A DNA stretch of 64,000 bases, from positions 35,521,969-35,585,968 of the forward strand of contig NW_022098036.1 of NCBI RefSeq assembly GCF_002288925.2. The letters run 5' to 3'. This DNA is from Delphinapterus leucas. Taxonomy: Eukaryota > Chordata > Mammalia > Artiodactyla > Monodontidae. A model generated the notes under the pieces. It was not told where the DNA came from. It worked only from the letters and a program-made list of their open reading frames with translations, and made no database searches. A program made the position numbers and the translations under genes. Positions within the stretch are counted from its first letter, which is position 1. Every line of letters begins with the position of its first letter. Of this stretch, positions 11,301-23,430 are shown in pieces.

Positions 11301-14300
11301 CTTTCTGCATACATTCTTTTGCTCTCAAAAAGTTTGCATAGTTCTTGAAAGTAATAGATTTAATCTGCCAGCACATTCGAAATTAACAGCATTAGCGGAA
11401 GTTTTTGTCTTATTATTGAATGTGGTAAATGTGCAGTTGTAGGAGGCTGAAAAGGGGAGGAGACACCAAAGGAAAACCTGGTTTGCTGTTTTAGCGACTC
11501 ATTTGGGAAGTTATTTACATCTGTAGATAAGAGTGCAGAAGGCACAAAAACCAAATCAGAAAGAAATCAATTTTATACATTTATATATGTATAAAGGCGT
11601 GTGAATAGACACCTATCTACACAACTACGCATCAAAAGATGCTCTGAATCACTGGAACAACTGCTATCAGTCTCTTTAAAAATGACTATTTAGGAAAAAG
11701 AGATTGCATCTCTGGACTGTCATCCAAAGGGGGCAGACGGAATAAGAAGGATAAAAAGCCACGTGGCATTTGTTGTCTAAAACCAGCATAAGTTTTCAGG
11801 TTATCAGCCTAGTTCTAGAACTTATGCAAAAACCTAAAGTCGATTTCCTTATTATATTCCAACTGATATTATCACTGAAATTGTTGCTATGTCACTCCTG
11901 TCATGAAAACCATGTCTTCTTATGTAAGAGGTAAAACCCAATACGGATTGAATGTGTGTGTGTAGGAGTGAAATTTGGATTTCACATGAATTTAATGATT
12001 TTATGACCTTCTTCCCAGGAGGTCAAGTTATTTCTTATTCTTCATTTGAGCAGTTTGCCCTCACTCATCACTCTCCTAGGGGCCAGGCTAACTGAGGAAG
12101 GCTTAGGTGTAGAGGTATTATTTTGCATATACTGCCTATATAAGCACCACATTATAGACAGAAATTATCTTTACTTTCCAACTTTGCATAATAAAATAAG
12201 CCATTAAGTTAATACCATATAGAAAATACTGCTTGTCAGGCAAAGAAATGTACATTGCTTTCCAGAAAACTGGGACATTACATTGCCAATGCCTGCGTGA
12301 ATAATACATGGGTTAATTCAGAAAAACACCGTTTCATTATTTTAAAATGAATAAATTACGGACTTAGAAGGATGACTAAATTTTCTCTTCCATCTTACTT
12401 TTGCTTAGTGCTCTACTTTAAAAATGAATATGAAAAAACCATTTTATCCACATAAATAAAACAAGCTAGTGCCTCAAAAAGTATTTTTTTCTGACTTTAG
12501 ACTTCTTGATCCCACAAAATGAAGACACTGCATTTTCTTTTTTCTCTTGATCGCATTACCTCCAGGAATTAAGACGCAATGTAAAAGGTCTTCAAATTAT
12601 ACATTTGAGAAAGGTGAGCCTACCTTTTATTGTCTTGTGATTCTGCAATTCAGTCTAACTAGAAAAGCCCTTTTTGCATACTGACATTCTGTGTTTTAGC
12701 CTCAATGCCTGATAAAACATGTTCAAAGGAATAAATAAAAAGAATATAATTCTCACGTATGATGACTCAAATTTCTTTCATTTTGTTTTGGAGATTTTGG
12801 TTTACTCTGAAGGCCTGTTAAAAATCAATTCCATTTGGGAACTGATGGAAGCATGGAAGAGAGAAAGCAATGCACCAGTAATAAGAAATTAATTTGGAGT
12901 TAAAATAAGTAAAACATTCCCATGCAGTGCATTTAGGCTGAGCATAAAGTGACAGCCAGCAGATTATTCTACCGATTTCTAATGCTGGAAATTCGGGTGG
13001 CATTTACTAGCATAACCTTTCAACTCTGAGCACATCAATAGAGGCCGACAGTGGCTTGAAATATGATTCCTTGCAGATAGCATATCCTCATTCATCTGAC
13101 TGTGCTGCTCTGTGCTCCATTGCACAAACAGCGTCTCACCCACTTCTGAGAGGACACTAATAAAAAAGGCATCAATTTTCAGCTCTAGTACTACTGTGAT
13201 CTCTTTATATGTTCGACATCCAACATTAAATTAAAATGCTGTTATAAATCCTACTTTCTGAATCTGGAATGAGTGTTGGGTTTTTGTCGCATGAGACTGC
13301 AGCAAATCTTGTCAAAAGCAAGGAAGCACGTCTTGTTCACTCAGAATTAATGTTGCGGATGAAAGAAGGAGGTAAAAGGGGTTGAATATGGTGAACTGAG
13401 GGTGTCAGAGCTGGTGGGGACTGCAGCTTCAGGGTGCCAACCCGGGCAGGGTATTTGCCGCTTTCAAGAAATGGCTAATCGAGAATTGTAATGATCAAGG
13501 ATGAGCTGTGTGGCAGGAAGATTACTGATAAATAAATAGACAGGCACACATCCACATCCACATATACCAACAGAAATATTTTAAGCATAAAAAAATTGTC
13601 AATTATTCCTCCCTGGCAGAAACATATTTTCCAAACACCAGTGGTCCTGATGAAGTCTCGTGGATTCCATCAGATTTCTGCCACAGAGGCTGCCACGACA
13701 ATTCAAAGCTCAGCAGCCCACTGTGACGTGCTCTCTGGGGCTTATGTCAGTATTAAATAATTTTAAAGTTACAAGAGAAAAACCTAGAATTACTGGAAGG
13801 TGAGGGAACAACATTATTAGAAACTAAGTGGTATGGAGTCAAACAGTTTCAGAAGCTTTCTGTGTAAAGATTGTAGGCGAGGAATAAAAAAATCCCTTGC
13901 AAGAACAAGGCAGGAAGAAACCGGCTAGCTTTTTCCATTTTGCTAAGGACGGGAACATACTATAGAAGAACAGGAGGGAATTTTTCTACTCTTTCTGATA
14001 AAAAGATCCCCGCTAATATAGGTTATCACCTAGAACTCTGTAAACTAAATAGTAATGAGGGTTTCCACAAAGATCCAGTGTGCAGAGCTGCCGCGTTCTT
14101 CAGCCTGGCTCGTTCATAATTATGGATGAAATAAAGAGGCGTGTTTGCCTATTTGGGAGGGTGGGGTGGAAGGAATAGGGGAAAGAGCGAGCAGTTCAAT
14201 ATCTGGATCGAACAGAGGAACTTTTTCCCCCAAGGATCCTGCCGGGAGGAACCTTGACATGCACAAAGTCAGAACGTAGACAAAGTTGTCCTGGTGAGAA

Positions 14301-15016
14301 CGATAAGGTCACCCGTGGGACTGCTGAGATTATCTCTGTCAAGCATTCGGACAGCATGCAGTCAAATGATGCATCATGCAGTCATTTTCGAGGGGGGGTG
14401 GAAATCAATTTCTTCACCAGGTCGCTATTTGCTTTTCAAAGTGCCCTTGTAGGCCTTCACCACCAAGCATTTATCAATTTAAATGTTGTAAATTGATAAT
14501 GTGCCACTGTGCCTTGTCCTGTTTCTGAATTATTTTGATACTTATTTTTTCTCAATAGTCTCTAAACCTTCAGAGCTTCCACATTCAAAAGGGCATTTTT
14601 CTTTGTTACACAAGAAGTGATGAACTTTTTACGATTAGCACAGGAGAAAAATGCAGACTTGCTGAGGTTAAAAACCAACAATAACGACAAAACACAAGCT
14701 GCAGAAAATGGTACATTTTTCTTTTTTTAAAAAATTAAGGTATGCCTACTTGACTGACTTTAAAAGGGGGGGCACCAAGCAATATTTGGAGAGCTGTGTG
14801 TATTCGTTTATTAAAGGAACCTCTGTTATCCTAGTGTTGCATCAATTTCATACACCAACTGAAGAAATGCTAACACTTGGCTCCATTATTATAAGCCCGC
14901 TGCCGTGTTGAAATAATACCTGTTTTGTCTTTATACTCTAGCTATATAGGATGTGATGATGCCAAACAAGAGTAATAACTTGTAAGCTAATGTCTTCTTT
15001 TTTTTTACCCTGCTAA
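8369..15016. other. Long unique stretch without recognised genes or repeats
   Basis: About 6.6 kb of AT-leaning DNA in which I recognise no exon, RNA gene or mobile element apart from a C-run at 9247-9267. Open frames reach at most 95 codons (8619-8906) and look random. The region 12100-12450 is notably AT-rich. Such a long repeat-poor interval may hold conserved regulatory sequence, which cannot be judged from a single genome. Confidence 0.45.
9247..9267. repeat. C-rich homopolymer run
   Basis: A run of C broken by single T and A bases. Runs like this are prone to sequencing and length errors. Confidence 0.85.
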
Positions 15017-15051
15017 ATATCTATATCTATATCTATATCTATATATATATC
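15017..15051. repeat. (ATATCT)n microsatellite
   Basis: About four copies of the hexamer ctatat pass into a pure TA run before ending in cttttac. It is a simple tandem repeat likely to vary in length between individuals. Confidence 0.9.
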
Positions 15052-16780
15052 TTTTACAAGCATGGAAGCAAAGAGTATTGACCACATACTAACCTCAACT
15101 TGATTTGCATTGAAAAACATAGAATGGGAGAGTTGAGGCCTGCACTATGGAAAAGCAAAAGAAAGACATGGCAGTTGCAAAGCATCTTTAACCTCTAGTG
15201 ATTTATTGGCCCTCAGCCAAGTTATCAGGGGAATCTAATTCTTCTTTATTATTCAAATAAACCACATTTGGCACCATGGTTCCCTTTCAGAATAGCTTCA
15301 CAAATAGACTGAGCTCTGTCATTTATTTGACCTTGTACTTTTGTGCTGTAGCTGTAATTTTATTTGCCATTCTATATAACAAATGCAGAGAAACCTAAAA
15401 TATGGAGATGAACAACAGGATGGGGAAAGGAGTTTATGGTAAATATATCTGCATGGCTTTAAAAAAAAGGCAAAATTTAAAATGACCATCTACCCCTTTT
15501 TGCCTTCACCTCTATTAGCTCTTATAGCTGCAGCCACCCTACCCCTTTCAGCAAGCTGCCTTGAACCAAGCCAATGTGTAACCTTGTAGATAGCATATCT
15601 ACAAGGTAGACAGCTACCTTCCAGCTGGCTTACAATGCCAAGGAGGTATCTTCTAGCAGGATGGGGACTTCCTGAGAAGAAAGAAGTGACTCATATGCAA
15701 GCTTGGCACTGGAGGCCATGGGGGGTAATTAGTGTATATCTCAAGAGAGGGCTTAATTGGCTCTAGGGCATTTCCTCATGGTATCACAATGTAAAAATCT
15801 GTTAATTTCCCAGTCTGCTCTAGGACCCATTATGCTTTAAACAGAACTCTATGTTAACTTGAGAACAGTTTGCTGGCATAGATGTGCATCAGAATCATCA
15901 TCTCTCCCTCCAATTTCAAGATAAAATGTTTTCAGAAGAGAAAGGGTCCATTTATATCCTCTGGTTAACTGAGACCCATGTCCTCTGCCTCTGGCAAATA
16001 AAATGTTGAATTTCTCATCAGCATTTAAAAGAAAATGCAGGATTTGAGTATGGATCAGGGAAAGCTGATTCAAAAGCACATAAACCATCAAACTAGTCAA
16101 TGCTATTGTAAGTCATCATTGTCAAAATGATCTTTGGCATACCAACATCTGAGAGAAGAATCTTCTGCCGGCTTATGCGATTGGCGATCTGTGTGTTCAT
16201 GGGTCATTATAGCCTTGTTCTGAAATGTGGACTCCAATGGAAGCAAATCGATATGTCATAATCCATATGTTAGCCTCCACAGAAACTGTATGGGAGTTAT
16301 TTTAATATTTCAGTCCCAGAAGAACTTTCCTTTCCTTATGAAGTGATACTTCCTTATTTTTATTTATTTATTTTTTTCAACGCACCCTCTAGCTGGGCTC
16401 AAGCCCTGAATCACATGAGCATGTTGGGACAATGGCTGCCCTTTGAAGCACTGGGCTTGGCGGTTTACCAAGAACAAGTGTATTTACTGTTTTCTCATAC
16501 CATTGAGTAACCCACTGTCCAGAACATTCTGTGTTGAACATTAAAAATGCTCAGCATCAGTTGGATAAAGTATTGGATTTAGAAAATGTCTACTGTAAGA
16601 AACTGGGTGTCAGGTGATATAAAAACTACAACTACCATGCTGGGTATCTAGTTGTTAAAAACAGGGTATACGCTGTTAGAACATAATTGACTGTTACTGG
16701 AATACTGGGAAGTTGGTTGTTAAAACACTGGCCATCACTGAGAGAAGCCCAGGCATTCTGAACATTGTGCAACTGTTATT
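15052..16780. other. Unique non-coding stretch
   Basis: No gene or repeat family is recognised. There is a short (TTTA)n-like run near 16358-16376. An 83-codon minus-strand open frame (15849-16100) has no recognisable features. Confidence 0.45.
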
Positions 16781-16878
16781 TTTTTTTAACTTTTTATTTT
16801 ATATTGGAGTATAGCTGATTAACAATGTTGTGATAGTTTCAGGTACACAGCAAAGCGATTCAGCCATACATTCCTTAT
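16778..16878 (-). mobile_element. L1 LINE 3' end, short fragment
   Basis: The run tattttatattggagtatag, followed by an attaacaatgttgtgatagt block and a cacagcaaagcgattcagcc block, is the reverse complement of the L1 3' UTR end common in cetartiodactyl genomes. The same region is seen forward at 39877-40052. A T-run at 16778-16790 is the reversed tail. Only about 90 bases of body remain, so this is a heavily 5'-truncated insertion. No clear target duplication could be seen. Confidence 0.8.
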
Positions 16879-18115
16879 TTTTGATGGTTGGCTGTGTTCC
16901 TCTTTTTGCTTTGGTTGCCAGGAAGCTCATAGGGAATTTTGACACTTTATCAGACCATTTATATCCCTTCTTATAAGCCTTTATTGTGTTCTCCTACTAT
17001 GTGGTAACCTACTTTTATCTTTTTTTCCCTTAGACCCTAGTTCTATTTTGCCATTACTTTTTATTGTATATGTTTATGTAAGCTATTTCCTTTTTGGAAA
17101 GAGGAGGCTATAAACCAACAAATAAATATTTCTGTAAGCTTTAAATCCTCTATGGAAGTAGAAATGCTTTTTATTTACCATATAAAGTCTCTTTTGGATT
17201 CTTTGGTGATTGAGCCCCTTAACACATGGGAAGAGGTTTCATAAAAGCTGGCTACCCATCATGCCGCATTTTCAGTATTAGGGAAACCACTCTGTTTTCT
17301 TTGTTCATTTTTACTTTTGCCTATTCCATTTTAAGTAAAGAGCAGAGTTGTCTTTAGCAGCTCTGGACACCATCACCAGATATAAGAAGTCATTTAATCT
17401 CCATGCAAACCAAACTCAGCAACGATATTTGGGTTTCTTGCTTTAAGATAAGGCCTCATAATGAGTACCTAGGAGTCATTTGCACCCAGGGATGCAAGTC
17501 AACACTGCATTTTTCTACAACCTGAAACCATATCTTGGGTGTTAAATGATTATGCCTGGCAAAGTCAAAGGGCTGCTGAAGGTGTATCATCATAGAACGC
17601 TTCATTCCTATCATCATGACAATATGAAAATATCTTAGAGACAATAAGTGGCAAGCACACATCCTAGACACCCGGAGTTCCACCCAGTAAAAACCTGCTC
17701 TGGCTGTCTCTATATTCATGCTACACAACTGAGCTGGGTAGAAGTTTCTCTACTTAGGTTTCTCATGAGCCAAAAAAGACTCCTAATTCTTTCTTGAGAA
17801 CATAAGCCGTTTCAAAGCCACCACATTTATTTACACGTTGAAAGAAAATAAAACTGAGAAAGATACATCTTGAGAGTTACAAATGCAGACGCGGCTACAC
17901 GCTAACAAAATGACACATTCGCAATATTCTTCAACAATTTCACTGGATACGATGATACAATTACACATTTTCTTGATTTAATGGCACTGTTTAAAAAGGT
18001 AAGAAGGGACAATAACTATATAGATTGCTTGTCACTGTCTAGAATTTGATGGAAGAACCACTGAGTCAGAGTTGTAGGACAAAAGCAGAGTGTTCGGTTT
18101 GCACTTAATTAAGGA

Positions 18116-18116
<1 letters not shown>
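16879..18116. other. Unique non-coding stretch
   Basis: No recognised gene, exon or repeat. The 90-codon minus-strand open frame at 17456-17728 has no motif I know. Confidence 0.45.

Positions 18117-18142
<26 letters not shown>
18117..18142. repeat. (GT)n microsatellite
   Basis: Thirteen uninterrupted GT/TG dinucleotides between aaggat and aaaagatt. Confidence 0.95.
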
Positions 18143-18146
<4 letters not shown>

Positions 18147-18480
18147 GATTAAGGAGGTACTTAATTGAATAACTTTGAGTACATTTACACTGTATGTCAC
18201 CAGTGAGCAGCCCATACCCCATAACTGAAAGAGGGCACTGAAGAAACTTGGGAAGAGTTATGTCTCAGGACCCCCAACTACCTTTTTAGAACTTAGAACA
18301 TTAATTGGGTTGGAAAACCTTTCCCAAAGTTTTAGCATAGATTTTCCCCCTCATTCTTTAGGCATTTCAAAACACACCATGCCCTATCAAATTATTTCCA
18401 TGTTAACCCAGAACTATTTCTGAATTTGTTTTGAACTCCAAATACACTCATTGGTGCATGCAAAAATCACTTTGTAGTGA

Positions 18481-18795
18481 TTTACCCTTCATCATTTCAG
18501 TTGCATAACGCCTTCAGATGAAGACTTCTGTCCCGTACCACGTGGCCTCTACCTGCGCATTGGACCCTTTGGGCGACACTGGACACAACCTCCACAGAGG
18601 GCAACAGCCCATTGTGGCCAGCGTCTACCCCTGGGCGAGTCAAGACGCTGGCTATTGATATGCACTTTACAACCCATCCCATGCAAAGGTGGGGAAGGAC
18701 TGCACGGAAGTTGCCAGCTACTGTACCATGTCTGCACAGCTGCTTTATTCTACGGAGACCTCAATGATTTGCCTCAGATTTTAGGAAAAGACTGA
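18481..18795 (+). other. GC-richer open patch, unrecognised
   Basis: This block is clearly richer in G+C and CpG than its surroundings. On the plus strand one frame is open for about 104 codons (18481 to a TGA at 18793-18795) but contains no ATG. A splice-acceptor-like run, cccttcatcatttcag, ends at 18500, so in principle it could be a terminal exon. Two overlapping minus-strand frames (61 and 62 codons) are open as well, which argues that base composition rather than coding is the cause. The translation matches no family I recognise. Alternatives are a worn retro-copy or a regulatory CpG-bearing segment. Confidence 0.25.
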
Positions 18796-18939
18796 CTTGA
18801 CGCCACAGTAGAGAAGCAGTGGAATCTATTGCTTTTAAGGAGAAACCAGCACAGGGTTAAAGCCAAATTTTTCTTGAACAGATGACATTTCAGATGGCCA
18901 CACTATTCCAGATGCATCAATTTCCTTGAAAATCCAATC

Positions 18940-19280
18940 CATATATGTGCATATGCTGTGCTGGCAGGAGGACTGACTGAAATGGCCAAGACCCAAGAGC
19001 TAATATTCTTTTGGCCAGAATAATGCAATTATTATTTTCCTAGCTATCACTCTAAGCATACAGAGCCATCTGTTATGCAAAGCAAACGTACACATCTCAA
19101 TTACAGAGAATGCAGTTGCCTTGACAGAATCTGCATTACACCACTAACCAGGGCTGTAAAATGTGTTTTGAGCGAGTACATAATGGATGCTTTTCGGGAG
19201 TTCCCTAATTAGCATTTACCTGCTTAAACTAATTATTCATCCTTCTTCTTCACTGGCTTATTAAACTTTGCTGGAGAGTC
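18940..19280. promoter_or_regulatory. Possible conserved enhancer-like block
   Basis: This unique sequence concentrates developmental transcription-factor-like words. It has an octamer-like ATGCAAAG at 19075-19082, a palindromic homeodomain-type CTAATTAG at 19205-19212, and further TAATTA words just downstream. Such clustering is typical of conserved non-coding elements but also arises by chance in AT-rich DNA. The call is inference and rests on motif density only. Confidence 0.25.
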
Positions 19281-22030
19281 TGCACAAAACAGATGAATAC
19301 GGGCATTGCAGAACAACAAACAGTGGGGTTTCCAGTTCTGTACAGCATTAATATGGTGGCGCCCCAATTTCAACACTGGAGATTCTCAATTCTAGGTCCC
19401 AAACAGATTAAGACAAGGCTTACAGTCTATTAAAAGCCATTAGAAAACCAGAGATTTCAACAAGACGCAAGAATACTAACATCGAGTTGACGGCAGCCCA
19501 GCTTCTATCATTTGGTTTGCTCAAGTTTACATAAAATAGAATTGCTAGATACACTACAGCCAATAGCTTGCATGTCCTTAAAGGAAGAGTTAATGGCCCC
19601 CTGCTTGGATTCTCAAAAGCAAATAATTAAATTTGGCAGTGTTTCTCCTCCTCCCCCAACCCTCCTCAAATGCCAGATATGTCTCTCTATTATTTCCCAA
19701 TGTCTTTCTTGATTTAGCTATTACCCAGCAAAATCACTAACGGCCAAAATGTTCCAACCATGCTGGCTGCCTCCTTAGAGCAGTGCCAACTCTCAGAAGC
19801 CGTGAGTTTAGGGTGAGTCCTGCCTAAGAGGAGAGAGACAAATCTTATCTCCATCTTTAGCTCAAAGGGGAAACTGAATGAGAAGTAGATTATCCAGCTT
19901 GGCAGATCATCACATACATACAAAATCCCTCCCACCGAGGCTGTGTTTTTCTCATGCCAAACCACCAGATGAAAAGGGTCAAGCTCAGCCAATCACCTGT
20001 GTGGGCACACATACCCAGATGTTTAGCATTTTTATGGAGAAAACATCTGGATAATTAGTGGAACTGCAAACTTTTCTTCAGGGTATTTTGGCATTCCGTA
20101 GCTGCAGCCTGTGTCTGGGAATCCAACGAAAGTCAAATTTTTGTGTTCCAGGGGAATCTCAAGAACTGACATCTAGGATTTTTTCCCTTGCCCCATCTGC
20201 CTCCATCTTCTTTTCTTTTCACCTCTGACAGACACATGTAGGTAATTAAACCGCAAATAATGAAAGAGTATCCTATTTTATGAAATTGTCTTTCCGCATT
20301 AGGAAATATTTGCAAAGGCAGCAAAATACGTCCTTGCAGGAACCCTCCCTGCAACACATTTTAATGGTCTCTTTCAGCATTTCTTGACTCCAAATGACTC
20401 CCTGTCATTGTGTCAGCTCCCAGGACAATGCAGGGTCCTCCATAAACATCCAGTAATAGGACACAAGGGAAGCACTATTAGTGTGTCCCTCTCCTACCGG
20501 GCACAGAGGTTTCAAAGTTCAAAACAACCAAGGGAAGAAACTTCATTTGTTCTCGATAAATTAATAATGATCCTTGGGGGGTGGGGAGGGGGACTAAAGT
20601 TTTGAGCACAGGTTGATTCTGAACATTCCGAACTGACATACAATTTTCTCACTGACTTCGTGATCAGAGTCAGGTAGAGCCATTTAAAGAATAAATTGCG
20701 TAATTCACGCTAAAGAGAGTATCTGCTGAAGAAGGAAAGACATGAGGCTGAAGGAGCCTTCACAACTGCTGTCAAGAATCAAATTGTCTTACTTACTTGC
20801 GAGAGGCCTAGGTAGATGGAGACTGTTTCAGAAATGTACAAAAATTTTCCTTCTTGATTTAGTGCAAATACAAAGCCATCCAGGGACTGCAGAAAAAAAT
20901 AAATATATAAATAGGTTAATAAGTATATATCGTGGGGATTTAGTTAATAAGGCATCTGATGCAAAGTAACACATAACCAAATTTAAGACCACTTTTTCCT
21001 TCATGTTTAACACAATCCTAAGATCTTTACTGCATTACACATGAACAAATGAAAGGTCTGAATTAAGACCACAAGCTCTCCCTTATTCCAGGAACTTCCT
21101 TATGTCTCTGTCATTTTGATCAAGATGCATTACATTTATATATAAAATCAAGTCATGTTGATTTTATGAGATGTTGCCTTTATTTTTTTGGATTCAGTAG
21201 TTACTGAGATTAAATCAGCATGATTATTAAATAGCTGAACAGGAATGAAAATTGTCATGGGATAAGAGAAAAAAAAGAGTTCTTATACGAAGAGTGAGTA
21301 AAATCACCACTTGAGCTCCTATGGACATCAATAATTTGCTAATTAATAGAGGATTATTCTCTCCTCACTCCCAGTGCCTATTGTGTTAGAACAAACAGGG
21401 CAAGTCAATATATTATGGGTGAATGTTTACAGGCTAAAGCCTTACAAACTGTGATCCTTCTTTTGCAAAACTCTGTATTAAAGTTTTATTTGATAGATCT
21501 AGTTTCTACTACAACTCCTGAAGTGGAAAGAAAAGAAGAAGAGGGGGTGGGGGAGGAGGACGAAGGATGCTGCACATCATCTGTAACTCCTGAAACTTTA
21601 GTCCACTTTTCAAAGGGAGGGCTTCATTTTCAGTTTGATGAATGGTGTAAATCATCGTGGACTCCAACTGCAAGATACCACTCAAATTGAGAATAGATTT
21701 GTTTTGAAATTCTTGCAATCCAAGTGCATTTTATACGTTCCATCATCCTCCTGTCTTGTGTTTTGCTTTATTTATTTATTTTTAACCAGGTAGGTTGCAC
21801 AAGTATTGCTTGCCCCAAAAAAGAAGTTTTAAAGATTAGTGGTATTTACAAAGGAATTTGAAAATACAGGGAATCCTCACTGGGAACAAGGTATGGGGCA
21901 ACATTAAACTAATGTCATAATTTTTAAATACAGAAAGGTGGAAGAAGCATGTAAAATTCAGGTAGAAAAATACACTGCCTCAAATCTCAGGAATAATTTC
22001 AGCCTCTTAAAATACTGAACTTTTTCAGAG
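19281..22030. other. Unique non-coding stretch
   Basis: No recognised gene or mobile element. The open frames of 61-92 codons (for example 19714-19992 minus and 21415-21690 plus) are unremarkable; the latter owes part of its length to a purine-rich GAA/GGA run near 21528-21565. Confidence 0.45.
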
Positions 22031-22111
22031 TTATATATGTATAACATACATATATATGCATTTAATATATATGGATATATTAAATACATGTATTTATATA
22101 TATGTATGTAT
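22031..22111. repeat. AT-rich simple repeat with TATATG words
   Basis: Irregular TATA/TATG/CATA words with local inverted symmetry and no single repeat unit. This is low-complexity sequence. Confidence 0.8.
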
Positions 22112-22315
22112 CGCTATGGGAATATGTGTTTGTGTGCGTGTGCATGAAATTTGGATTCCATGCTTCCTGATCTATTTTCACAGCCCCACTGGTCAGAAAC
22201 TATGGGTAGCACCCAACCACCTCCTCTGATTTTGTGGCTTCTGAAAACAATTCAAAAGTCACATTGTATTGCCCCACATAAAAGCAAATTACACGATAGA
22301 CAAGGTTTTGGTCAA

Positions 22316-22555
22316 GACAGTACAACAATAAGAGCTTGCATTTATTATGCGCTAAGCAGTTTGCGTGTATTGTCTCTTTTAATTTTCACAAGCACCATTT
22401 GAGGTAATTATATTATTATCCACATTTTACATACAAGGAAATTGAGGCTTAGCGAAGTTAGGCAATATGCCTGACCCTAGCAAGTGATGAAGTTACGATT
22501 CAAACTCATGAATGAGACAGTCAGACTCATTCACTATACTGCCTTGCCTTCCACT
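22316..22555 (-). repeat. MIR SINE, minus strand
   Basis: The reversed MIR order is clear: tgcatttattatgcgctaag, tctcttttaattttcacaag, the ttatccacattttacatac block, aaggaaattgaggcttagcg, and gcaagtgatgaagttacgat running into the reversed tRNA-like head with ccttgcc. It is nearly complete but diverged. Confidence 0.88.
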
Positions 22556-23305
22556 AAAAATAAAGATTCTCTACTTGATACGAGTACATTAATGAAAAGA
22601 TAAATCGGATAGCATTTCTGAAGTTAAAATATTTGTATTAAGAGGCAGCCTATAACTTCTTAAAAATCATCCCTTGTTTTTGAATGATTCGTTCCAATGA
22701 TAGAATCCTACCATTAGGAGACAAATGAGAAATGGGATGACAAGAGAGTTCATAAGTCACTTCCACAAGAGGTCACCTGGTTACCTTTGCTCTGTAATAT
22801 CTCCCTGGAAGCATCTAGAGGACAGGGAGTGAAACACTGTCTAAGAGAACTGTACTCAATGTCTTTGACAAAACTGTCAAACCCTCTGAGGCCTTGTGAG
22901 AGCCAAACTTTCAAGCTTCAGGTGTGGTGCAATGGAAGCTTACTCGGAACCAAAAGTGCAAAAGGATAGAAGTTTCCTTTGCAGAAGTTTGGGAAGCATC
23001 TCATTTCAACATGTCTTCACCTCAAGCAAGACATCTCCTAAGGATGACTCATGAGGATTAAGACTCCCTCTTTTGACCTTCCCCAGGGGAGAGAAGGGCC
23101 TGGTTAGGTTTTCCATTCAACCTAAGAGCCATGGTCTGGTATATAATCACAGAGAGCTGTGTAAGCCATCTTCCCAAACCCTAAAATGCCACTATCAGAT
23201 TAGAGGGACACACAGAGAGAGATCACAAGGGAACTTCTATGAGGACAAGTGACAATCAGAAAGCTAAATGAGAGCAGAAGAAAGGATTAATGGAGATGGC
23301 ACAGA
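22556..23305. other. Unique non-coding stretch
   Basis: No recognised gene or repeat between two MIR copies. Confidence 0.45.
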
Positions 23306-23430
23306 GATGACCCCCTGTAGTCTAAACTCTCATTTTTCAAGTGAGGAAATGTCAGCACAGAGAGGCTAAGTGGCTGGGTAAGACCATACAGCCAGCTAGT
23401 GGCAGAGCCAGGATTAAATATGCCGCCTCC
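23306..23430 (-). repeat. MIR SINE fragment, minus strand
   Basis: The blocks tcatttttcaagtgaggaaa, cagagaggctaagtggctgg, and cagccagctagtggcagagc followed by caggatt are the reversed MIR core and the start of its tRNA-related half. The 3' tail part of the element is missing. Confidence 0.85.
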
